This document shows positions 1 to 5,358 of a stretch of DNA of 7,480 nucleotides, one piece after another (positions within the stretch are counted from its first letter, which is position 1; every line of letters begins with the position of its first letter). Both the position numbers and the translations under genes were made by a program. Origin of the DNA: Clostridia bacterium (GTDB taxonomy: Bacteria > Bacillota_A > Clostridia > Christensenellales > Borkfalkiaceae); assembly GCA_017504735.1 (NCBI GenBank), contig JAFVQP010000088.1, positions 1 to 7,480 of the forward strand. Direction: 5' to 3'. The notes beneath the pieces were generated by a model. That model was not told the DNA's origin. It ran no database searches and saw only the letters and a list, made by a program, of their open reading frames with translations.

Positions 1-242
1 ATAACCAGTTTATCCTGCACACGCTCACTCACCTTTCCCAAACGAGAAACGTATTCTAAAATCGGTGCAGTTTCATGTGCAGAGCAAGGCCCGATGATCA
101 CCAACATTTTATCACTCTTCCCTGCAAGAACGTCGCAAATTTCTTTATCCCGCTGGATTTTTATCTCTCTCAAGGCGGGGGTCAATGGACTTCCCGCAAT
201 AAACTCCTCCGGGCCCGGAATATATTGTTGTTTTTCCAACAT
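1..242 (-). CDS. Class I DAHP synthase, N-terminal fragment (runs off left edge)
   Basis: 3-Deoxy-7-phosphoheptulonate synthase condenses phosphoenolpyruvate with erythrose 4-phosphate in the cytoplasm, the first step of the shikimate pathway. The frame has no stop from the ATG at 242 to the window edge, giving 80 codons plus two bases. Visible landmarks are SPLTPAL at residues 18-24, the helix REIKIQRDKEICDVLAGKSDK at about 25-45, then MLVIIGPCSAHE (46-57) and ILEYVSRLGKVSERVQDKLV up to the edge. This matches the AroF/AroG/AroH-type (class I alpha) N-terminus, whose usual block is GPCSIHD followed by an EYA-RL helix. Here the block reads GPCSAHE, a mild variation; the Cys and His are kept. 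The start is 4 nt after the coaD stop. SD candidates are GAAGG, 11 nt upstream inside coaD, and AAGG, 2 nt upstream, neither ideal. The catalytic barrel lies outside the window, so feedback specificity (Phe, Tyr or Trp) cannot be judged. Confidence 0.85.
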   Translation of the reverse strand, partial: MLEKQQYIPGPEEFIAGSPLTPALREIKIQRDKEICDVLAGKSDKMLVIIGPCSAHETAPILEYVSRLGKVSERVQDKLV

Positions 243-246
243 AACC

Positions 247-744
247 TTATCTACCTTCTTTTGCGTTTTTTTCAATATATTCTTTTACTTCTTTTGTTAC
301 GTATTCATCAATCGGAGTTTGAAATTTCAAGCTATTCCGTACCATAGACGAGCTAACGTGCAATAAATCCTGCGGGCAAGGCAAATAGACCGCTGTCAAA
401 TCAGGGTCAAGTTTCTTACTTGCGTAAAAATTAGCGTTTTCATAATCCAAATCAATAGAATTACGGATACCACGCACGTAGAATTTTGTATTTTCCTTTT
501 GTAACAGCTCCGCTACCGTCCCCATCGTACTAGTAATACGCACACGAGGATTATTTTTTACCGTCAAAGCAAGCATTTTTTCACGCTGTTCTAAGGTAAA
601 ATAGGGCTGTTTTTGCGGATTGACCATAATGGCAACCACAACCTCATCAAATAGCTTCAAACATTCGTCCATCAAAGCCTTATGCCCCAAAGTAGGGGGA
701 TCAAACGTTCCTGCAAAAATACATTTCTTCCTTTCGTCTTTCAT
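247..744 (-). CDS. coaD: Phosphopantetheine adenylyltransferase (CoaD)
   Basis: CoaD transfers AMP from ATP to 4'-phosphopantetheine, making dephospho-CoA, the penultimate step of coenzyme A synthesis in the cytoplasm. The protein has 165 residues, close to the usual 160. It shows the nucleotidyltransferase signature AGTFDPPTLGH at residues 11-21 (T/HxGH type, His20-equivalent at 21), the family-specific YVRGIRNSIDLDYE near residues 89-102, and HVSSSMVRNSL near 129-139, the C-terminal SSS-x-R element that contacts ATP. The RGIRN and SSSMVR blocks favour CoaD over NadD, although the GTFDPPTLGH block is somewhat NadD-like (CoaD usually reads GSFDPxTxGH). The ATG at 744 follows the rsmD stop by 2 nt and has the SD AGGGG, about 6 nt upstream, inside the rsmD end, so translational coupling is likely. 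rsmD-coaD is a very common pair in bacteria. Confidence 0.93.
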   Translation of the reverse strand: MKDERKKCIFAGTFDPPTLGHKALMDECLKLFDEVVVAIMVNPQKQPYFTLEQREKMLALTVKNNPRVRITSTMGTVAELLQKENTKFYVRGIRNSIDLDYENANFYASKKLDPDLTAVYLPCPQDLLHVSSSMVRNSLKFQTPIDEYVTKEVKEYIEKNAKEGR

Positions 745-746
745 GC

Positions 747-1292
747 TTATCCCCTTTTAAAAAAGCTAAGGTAGGCTTTCCCATACTTTCTTTCGTCATA
801 TTTTTCAAGCCCTTCAATTTCCCCTTCAAAGGGAATATCTCTTTCATAAACGGCAATCCCGCTTTCACTAAGCAAGCCTTTTTCCGCAATTTTTTTCAAA
901 GCTTTTTCGCCATACTCCATACGGTACGGAGGATCGATAAAAATCAAATCAAACTGTCCACGCACTTGTTCAAGGCAAGCAAGATAATCCCCTTGCACGA
1001 CCTTCGCCTCTACTCCGCCGACAGGAATTTTCAACGTCGTTAAATTTTTCTTAACGATGGCAATGCTATCCTTGGAAAAGTCGTTAAATACCACCTCTTT
1101 TGCGCCACGAGAAAGGCTTTCAATACCAAGCGCACCGCTACCAGCAAACAGGTCTAAAACACGCGCCCCATATATCTTTAAAGCAAGAATGTTAAAGAGT
1201 GCTTCCCTCGCACGATCCGAAGTCGGACGTACGTTTTCACCTGCAAATTCCGCCAACACTCTGCTTCTATATTTTCCACCGATAATCCTCAT
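747..1292 (-). CDS. rsmD: 16S rRNA (guanine966-N2)-methyltransferase RsmD
   Basis: RsmD methylates the exocyclic amine of a guanine in the 30S P-site region (G966 in E. coli numbering) using S-adenosylmethionine. The 181-residue protein is of normal family length. It opens with the conserved MRIIGGKYRSR. Next come RPTSDRAREALFNIL (22-36), the SAM-binding DLFAGSGALGIE (47-58), an acidic residue after the second strand (FNDFS, 69-73), GDY (101-103) and the N6/N2 amino-methyltransferase catalytic motif IDPPY (119-123). I chose the ATG at 1292 because homologues begin MRIIGG and because GAGG lies 6 nt upstream. An in-frame GTG at 1334 would add 14 residues (MWNWTSLLGLLRHN) that do not look family-like and lack an SD. 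The frame stays open upstream to the TAA of the preceding membrane-protein gene, which is in the same frame. Confidence 0.93.
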   Translation of the reverse strand: MRIIGGKYRSRVLAEFAGENVRPTSDRAREALFNILALKIYGARVLDLFAGSGALGIESLSRGAKEVVFNDFSKDSIAIVKKNLTTLKIPVGGVEAKVVQGDYLACLEQVRGQFDLIFIDPPYRMEYGEKALKKIAEKGLLSESGIAVYERDIPFEGEIEGLEKYDERKYGKAYLSFFKRG

Positions 1293-1349
1293 ATTATGCC
1301 TCAATAAACCAAGTAAACTTGTCCAGTTCCACACGCAAAAATCGCCGTC

Positions 1350-1364
1350 AACGCATACCTGCCC
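1350..1364 (-). repeat. Iterated 15-nt word, copy D (intergenic, upstream of rsmD)
   Basis: Minus-strand GGGCAGGTATGCGTT, starting 3 nt after the TAA stop of the membrane-protein gene. With the two following bases it is identical over 17 nt (1364-1348, GGGCAGGTATGCGTTGA) to the copy in the dnaG-rpoD spacer. It lies in the 75-nt gap before rsmD. It has no obvious -10 box at the proper distance, so it does not read as a promoter element. No known motif is recognised. Confidence 0.8.
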
Positions 1365-1367
1365 ATC

Positions 1368-2102
1368 TTATTTATGCTTTTTAGGCTTCGTACCAGGCAA
1401 GCCGCCGTAATTGATTTTCTTCACCTTACTTTCCTCAGCTTCCGCTGCACGCTGTGCAATTACTTGTTCGCGTAAGCGTTTATTTCTACGTGCATATGCG
1501 CCTGCAATATAGAAAGCGCCCGACACCGCAATAGGAATTAAAGCAAATACACAAGATACAAAATAGCTAATGGCTACCCCTGTCGCATTCATCAGATACA
1601 AAGGTACAACCGACCAACCCGTCAATAAAAAGCTAAGAAGCAATATCACCGCAAGTCCGCCTTTTACGTCTTGGCTGTCAATTTTTGCCTGATTGCAACC
1701 AAGCAAAATCCCAAACACAATGGTCAATACCGCCGTAAATGCACCAACGACAAAGCCTTTCCATACGCGATATTCTTTTACTTCTTTATGGGTAGACATC
1801 TTATATCCACCATCAAACTGCGCCTCTGACATACGCTTCACGTTGCCTGATACAAGCATTTCATACTGAGTACCGCCCTGTGCCCAAGCCAATAATGCGT
1901 TGTATGCCGCACCGCCAACAATACATACCACTGCCCAAGCGACTTCCTTTCCCGTCCAGTTCAATTCTTCTTTGACCGTCAGCATCAACAAAATTGTGCC
2001 TGCACAACAATACATCAGTGTAGAAGGCAATGAACTTTTCAACAGCTCCCATACGCTTCTACCAAATTTTTTTAAGTTCTTTTTTATTGCTTTTGTATCC
2101 AT
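1368..2102 (-). CDS. Unidentified multi-pass membrane protein with basic C-terminal tail
   Basis: I do not recognise this 244-residue protein. It has a basic N-terminus (MDTKAIKKNLKKFGR), then five predicted hydrophobic segments at about 26-43, 53-74, 114-135, 148-170 and 176-203. An approximately 40-residue polar loop between helices 2 and 3 contains QFDGGYKMSTHKEVKEYRVWKG. The C-terminus (205-244) is highly charged and ends in a Lys-rich PGTKPKKHK. With positive ends and an odd number of helices, topology by the positive-inside rule is ambiguous. No enzymatic, transporter or receptor motif is visible. It sits between 5-FCL (31-nt gap) and rsmD (75-nt gap), both housekeeping genes. The ATG at 2102 lacks a normal SD: the only G-run (GGGG) is 11 nt upstream, in the loop of a weak hairpin. 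A TATAAC hexamer ends 5 nt before the ATG. It is clearly coding (long, periodic hydrophobicity), but its function is unknown. Confidence 0.8.
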   Translation of the reverse strand: MDTKAIKKNLKKFGRSVWELLKSSLPSTLMYCCAGTILLMLTVKEELNWTGKEVAWAVVCIVGGAAYNALLAWAQGGTQYEMLVSGNVKRMSEAQFDGGYKMSTHKEVKEYRVWKGFVVGAFTAVLTIVFGILLGCNQAKIDSQDVKGGLAVILLLSFLLTGWSVVPLYLMNATGVAISYFVSCVFALIPIAVSGAFYIAGAYARRNKRLREQVIAQRAAEAEESKVKKINYGGLPGTKPKKHK

Positions 2103-2108
2103 AATTCG

Positions 2109-2114
2109 TTATAC
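2109..2114 (-). promoter_or_regulatory. Candidate -10 hexamer TATAAC, 5 nt before membrane-protein start
   Basis: TATAAC matches the sigma-A -10 consensus at five of six positions, with a 5-nt spacer (GAATT) to the ATG at 2102. No credible -35 hexamer sits 16-18 nt upstream. The same arrangement occurs before alr, and both genes lack a usable SD, so an internal promoter giving a nearly leaderless mRNA is possible. A short inverted repeat (ATTCG / CGAAT, 2104-2108 and 2117-2121) brackets the hexamer. Confidence 0.3.
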
Positions 2115-2133
2115 CCCGAATATTTTTCTTATG

Positions 2134-2730
2134 TTATATTTGTATAATTTCTTCATCCGTCACAACAACGGATACCTTTTCGTCCCACGGCTCCGTCGGC
2201 ACTTCGTTGACTATTTGAAAGCTATATCCAAAAGCCACACGCCTTGCTGTAGATTTTTTCAAAAATCGATCGTAATAACCGCCGCCGTAACCCAAACGAT
2301 TGCCTTGCTTGTCCGCCGCTAAAAAGGGAATTACTGCAATATCTATCTCCCCTTCATGCTTTTCACCAACAGGTTCGCGTATGCCATAATCGGAAAGGGT
2401 GAAATCTTCACCGTACTCCACAGCGACCATTTCCCCATTTTCAATACGCGGACAACACACCCTATGTCCATCTAAAAGTAGGCGCTCTATCAAACCATCC
2501 GTAGGAGCCTCGCGGAAAAACGACAAGTAGATAAAAAATGTTAAACGCATACCTGGGTATGGCATTTCGCCAAAAACAGCCTGGTAAAAATGCTCTATCA
2601 GCCGTTCCTCTTTCACGTCGCGATTGGTATTTTCCATCCGCTTATTTTTCATATATGTGCGCAAACGCATTTTCTTCTCTTTTTGCGTGACCGTCACGTT
2701 TTCGTCAACGAAAGATAGTTTCCTCGTCAT
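2134..2730 (-). CDS. 5-formyltetrahydrofolate cyclo-ligase
   Basis: 5-FCL (MTHFS, YgfA/YqgN family) converts 5-formyl-THF to 5,10-methenyl-THF with ATP hydrolysis, returning the stored folate form to one-carbon metabolism. The 198-residue protein shows the N-terminal basic helix KEKKMRLRTYMKNKR (17-31), RVCCPRIENGEMVAVEY (90-106), YGIREP (115-120), IAVIPFLAADKQGNRLGYGG (131-150) and GYYDRFL (151-157), then FGYSFQIVNEVPTEPWDEKV (167-186) and TDEEI near the end. These are the ATP- and folate-binding blocks in family order. I chose the ATG at 2730 because GGAG sits 7 nt upstream; the gene then overlaps the alr end by 26 nt. A start at M21 (2670) would give 178 residues, closer to many homologues, but has only a weak SD (AGAGAAG). 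Family identity is certain; the start is not. Confidence 0.92.
   Translation of the reverse strand: MTRKLSFVDENVTVTQKEKKMRLRTYMKNKRMENTNRDVKEERLIEHFYQAVFGEMPYPGMRLTFFIYLSFFREAPTDGLIERLLLDGHRVCCPRIENGEMVAVEYGEDFTLSDYGIREPVGEKHEGEIDIAVIPFLAADKQGNRLGYGGGYYDRFLKKSTARRVAFGYSFQIVNEVPTEPWDEKVSVVVTDEEIIQI
2544..2555 (-). repeat. Iterated word, copy C (12-nt core, inside 5-FCL gene)
   Basis: Minus-strand CAGGTATGCGTT, identical over 12 nt to the 3' part of the 15-nt word found three other times. The preceding bases are CC rather than GGG, which creates a dyad, CATACC-CA-GGTATG, overlapping the core (2548-2561). It encodes the PGMRL stretch at residues 59-63, between the N-terminal helix and the first core strand. 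Confidence 0.6.
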
Positions 2731-3790
2731 AAATCAACTCCGCACGGCGGGTTGCCGCACACAATACTTCATAAGTAATCGTCCCAACCGCCTTTGCAAT
2801 TTTTTCCGCATCCGTTAGAACGGGCAACCAAGCCCCATACTTTAAATCACCAAACCGAATACACGCATCCATACAAAGATTGTTCGCATGTTCCTGCCAG
2901 TTTTCAAGTCCGTTTTTTTGTTGCCGTAAAAAACCATCGGCATACCCCACACGACAAACAGATAGCCGATCTATTTCCCGTCCGTCTGTTTCTTCGCCGT
3001 ACCCAAAGCCGCCAAAAACATATTTTCTTCTAGCAACAACTTTTGCAAAGACCGTCATCCCTTTTTGCAGGTGTAAATCTTGAACCAGCTCCGTAGATAC
3101 GCCCGTTTCCACATTTGCTTCACAAGGCAAGTAGCCATACAAGCCAAGCCCCACCCGCACCATATCAAACGTATACGCTTCCCCTAGCATTGCCCCATAA
3201 GAAGCACCCAGGTGTGCGATGAACGTCGAAAAGTACCTTTTCCCGACGGCAATCATCCGCATAAACGTTTGTCTTTGCTTCTCAGCGCAAGACAGGGTAC
3301 ACGCATATAAATGAGAATATATCCCCGTTACGTGCACATAAGGATTTTTCTGCAACAGCTTGCACACTTTCCCAAGCGTTTGGACGTTCATGCCATATCG
3401 GTTCATGCCTGTATTTACTTTCAAATGTACGTTTATGGGCAAACGGTATTCTTCACAAACCTTGCAAAGCAGGCGCGCCGTTTTCAGCGTATCCACGCTA
3501 GCAGTAAAGCCATTCACCGCCAAAGCATATCCCTCTTCCGCTGTCGTCGGAGGGGTAAAAACGAGAATTTCCTTACCGCAAGCCGCCACGCGAATGGCGA
3601 TAGCCTCTTCTATCAATGCAACAGCAAAACAATCCGCTACACCGCTTAAAGCCGCCGTCACCGCCTCCGCGCCGTGACCATAAGCATTCGCCTTCACCAC
3701 AGCGCAAAGCCGTTTACCCGTCAATGCCGAAAATCGCTCGGCATTTTTCACAATATTGTCTAAATGAATAATCGCTTTTACCTTCTGCAT
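2705..3790 (-). CDS. alr: Alanine racemase (PLP-dependent)
   Basis: Alr interconverts L- and D-alanine in the cytoplasm and supplies D-Ala for peptidoglycan. The 361-residue protein has the PLP-binding AVVKANAYGHG (30-40, Schiff-base Lys33), HLKVNTGMNRYGM (122-134; Lys124 and Arg131 match the carbamylated Lys and substrate-contacting Arg of the family), H159, the phosphate-binding HLGASYGA (193-200), DMVRVGLGLYG (209-219, Arg212 under the pyridine nitrogen), the catalytic tyrosine in VGYADGF (281-287, Tyr283), NNLCMDACI (303-311) and the GTITYEVLC signature (336-344). All expected catalytic residues are present. The barrel motif more often reads H-xx-NS; here the Asn is Ala. The ATG at 3790 is the earliest possible start, since TAG precedes it in frame. 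There is no SD; a TATAAT ends 5 nt upstream. The gene starts 36 nt after the zinc-ribbon gene and overlaps 5-FCL at its end. Confidence 0.95.
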   Translation of the reverse strand: MQKVKAIIHLDNIVKNAERFSALTGKRLCAVVKANAYGHGAEAVTAALSGVADCFAVALIEEAIAIRVAACGKEILVFTPPTTAEEGYALAVNGFTASVDTLKTARLLCKVCEEYRLPINVHLKVNTGMNRYGMNVQTLGKVCKLLQKNPYVHVTGIYSHLYACTLSCAEKQRQTFMRMIAVGKRYFSTFIAHLGASYGAMLGEAYTFDMVRVGLGLYGYLPCEANVETGVSTELVQDLHLQKGMTVFAKVVARRKYVFGGFGYGEETDGREIDRLSVCRVGYADGFLRQQKNGLENWQEHANNLCMDACIRFGDLKYGAWLPVLTDAEKIAKAVGTITYEVLCAATRRAELIYDEETIFR

Positions 3791-3806
3791 TCTACATTAT
3801 ATGCAG
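3785..3806 (-). promoter_or_regulatory. Candidate alr promoter with dyad spanning the -10 box and start codon
   Basis: On the minus strand a perfect -10 hexamer TATAAT (3801-3796) is followed by GTAGA and then the alr ATG (3790). A perfect inverted repeat, CTGCAT-N10-ATGCAG, occupies 3806-3785, so one arm overlaps the 5' edge of the -10 box and the other is the ATGCAG that starts alr. There is no SD. Transcription from this hexamer would begin at or next to the A of ATG, giving a leaderless mRNA. The -35 region is poor: at 17-18 nt spacing only three of six bases match TTGACA. The dyad could be an operator or a start-codon-masking hairpin. All of this is inferred from sequence alone. Confidence 0.4.
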
Positions 3807-3826
3807 TAGGGGTAATTTTTGCTACT

Positions 3827-4522
3827 TTATTTACTGAAAATAATTCTATGACAGTTATCACATTCGATACTTGCGCCGCCGGTCAATTTATTTCTTGCCG
3901 CAAGAGGCGGTTCCATACTACAGAAAGGACATCTATTACCCACCATCTCACCAACGACGGGGAAAATTTTCTCCTTTCGCTTCGTGCGATAAATTTCCAG
4001 CATTTCCGCAGGCACATCCTTTTCAATTTTGGCAAGAGCTGATTCCAGTTCCTTCTTCTCAGGTTCACGCGCCGCTTTTACCGCCTTGTATTTTTCCGTT
4101 GCATCCGCATATTGTTTCTGTGCGGAAAGCACCTGCTTCTTCAATTTTTTATATTCTTCATCGGTGGCGTTGATATTTGCTGTCAAAGCTGCAAGGTCAG
4201 CCTTCAACTTTTTAAGCTGCTCCGCAAGCGCCTGCGCCTTCTTTTTATAGAATGCGATATCCGCGCCGCCCGTTACCAACTCGTCCAAATTTTCAAAATC
4301 ATTCAAAGATTCTTCCGCGTGCGTATATTTTTGTGTGAGCTCCATCGCTTCCGCCTGCAACGCCGCCGCTTTTACCTCCAACGCATCCAACTTTTCAGGG
4401 GCTGCTTCAAGGAATTTTTTAAACTTAACGTATTCCTTTCTCTCCTCGCAACCTGCAATTTCGCGTTCCAGCTTATAAAGCTTTGCATCCGTTTCTTGAT
4501 ACTGTAAAATAGCTTGTAACAT
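3827..4522 (-). CDS. Coiled-coil C4 zinc-ribbon protein (COG1579 family)
   Basis: The 231-residue protein consists of a long, Lys/Glu/Ala-rich alpha-helical region (about 1-180) with heptad-like coiled-coil character. A C-terminal C4 zinc ribbon follows: GNRCPFCSMEPPLAARNKL (about 195-213) and IECDNCHRIIF (219-229), with Cys198, Cys201, Cys221 and Cys224 as zinc ligands. This CPxC-M-P...CxxCxRIx(F/Y) pattern is that of the zf-RING_7/COG1579 proteins, described only as possible nucleic-acid-binding or scaffold proteins; the precise role is unknown. The ATG at 4522 is chosen over an upstream in-frame ATG at 4573 because the homologue-like N-terminus (LQAILQYQETDAKLYKLE) begins here and GGGAG lies 7 nt upstream; the longer form would start inside the Nif3 gene. 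It follows the Nif3 gene by 17 nt, a pairing common in Firmicutes. Confidence 0.88.
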   Translation of the reverse strand: MLQAILQYQETDAKLYKLEREIAGCEERKEYVKFKKFLEAAPEKLDALEVKAAALQAEAMELTQKYTHAEESLNDFENLDELVTGGADIAFYKKKAQALAEQLKKLKADLAALTANINATDEEYKKLKKQVLSAQKQYADATEKYKAVKAAREPEKKELESALAKIEKDVPAEMLEIYRTKRKEKIFPVVGEMVGNRCPFCSMEPPLAARNKLTGGASIECDNCHRIIFSK

Positions 4523-4539
4523 AATATATCTCCCTCCCG

Positions 4540-5358
4540 TTAAAACAGTTTGTCTTCCGTGTGATAAACACAAGGAATTTCCAACCGCTCACGGATTTTT
4601 TTATAATATTTTTCAAAACCGTATTGTTCGGACGCATAATGCGTCAAGACAATTACGGACATACCCGATTCCACCAATAATTGTATAAGATGATGTTTGA
4701 AATCGGAAGAAATCATCACCTGCGCGCCCATTTCTTTTGCGTAAAGAATAGAACGTTCATCTGCGCCTGCGCCACAAAAACTAGCAATACGCGTAATTGT
4801 TCCGTCTAGATTGCCGTATGCAAAGACGTTTTGAGTGGTAAAAACCTTCTTGATGCCGTCCGCAAGCGACCGCAAAGATATGCCTTTTACATCATATACT
4901 CGACCGTATCCGCCATCTTCCACGGGGTGCTGAATTGCAACTGAACGCATACCTGCCCCCTCCGTTTCTCCTGCCGCAAGCAAAATTCCTTCCATCAAGC
5001 TTTCATCAATACCGCCCTTTGCAACGTCCAAATTTAAGTGCATGGAAATCACCGATATACCCGCCTGGATGCATTTTACCAACTTTTCACCAAGCAACGT
5101 CTTATCACTAAGGCAAATGTGATCAATTTTTCCATAGATAACTGGATGGTGTGTAATAATTAAATTTGCACCGCAAGTCAACGCCTTATCAATAGCCGCA
5201 TTGGTCAAGTCCAAAGTAAACACAATCCCCGTCACTTCCTCGCAAGCCTCTACCAACAAACCGCTGTTATCATACGCGCCCGCCGTGCGACAATATTCAT
5301 CACTTAAACGCTTGGGTGCAATTTCATCTGCTATCTTATAAACTTCACTTAATTTCAC
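4540..5358 (-). CDS. Nif3-like dinuclear metal-centre protein (YqfO/YbgI family)
   Basis: The Nif3 family forms toroidal hexamers with a dinuclear metal site in each subunit. The biological role is unsettled; GTP cyclohydrolase-like and hydrolase activities have been proposed for members. The 272-residue protein shows AGAYDNSGLLVE (26-37), LIITHHPVIYG (66-76, metal-binding histidines), ISVISMHLNLDVAKGG (100-115, His107 and Asp111), ISSDFKHH (216-223) and VLTHYASEQYGFEKY (237-251), which carries the second-half metal ligands His and Glu. It is of the short form, without the roughly 100-residue PII-like insert seen in B. subtilis YqfO. It starts with GTG at 5358, overlapping the trmK end by 14 nt, and AAGGAG lies 9 nt upstream. 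The trmK-nif3 pairing is characteristic of Firmicutes. One copy of the 15-nt iterated word encodes EGAGMRS at about residues 134-140, in a segment that varies in length across the family. Confidence 0.92.
   Translation of the reverse strand: MKLSEVYKIADEIAPKRLSDEYCRTAGAYDNSGLLVEACEEVTGIVFTLDLTNAAIDKALTCGANLIITHHPVIYGKIDHICLSDKTLLGEKLVKCIQAGISVISMHLNLDVAKGGIDESLMEGILLAAGETEGAGMRSVAIQHPVEDGGYGRVYDVKGISLRSLADGIKKVFTTQNVFAYGNLDGTITRIASFCGAGADERSILYAKEMGAQVMISSDFKHHLIQLLVESGMSVIVLTHYASEQYGFEKYYKKIRERLEIPCVYHTEDKLF
4944..4958 (-). repeat. Iterated 15-nt word, copy B (inside Nif3-family gene)
   Basis: Minus-strand GGGCAGGTATGCGTT, an exact 15-nt match to the intergenic copies at 7174-7160 and 1364-1350. 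Here it is translated as part of GAGMRS. The bases on either side are unrelated to those flanking the other copies (ACGGAGG before, CAGTTGC after). Confidence 0.8.

Noticed and set aside
1994..2007. Inverted repeat TTGTGC-CT-GCACAA
   Set aside because: It lies in the middle of a transmembrane segment of the membrane-protein gene, has no adjacent regulatory context, and 6-nt arms are expected by chance at this window size.
3206..3221. CCAGGTGTGCGATG on the plus strand as an inverted copy of the iterated word
   Set aside because: It has mismatches within the 12-nt core and encodes the conserved alr HLGAS region, so coincidence is sufficient.
4523..4573. Upstream in-frame ATG extending the zinc-ribbon protein by 17 residues
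   Set aside because: The extension would overlap the end of the Nif3 gene, has no SD and is not family-like; the ATG at 4522 has a good SD.
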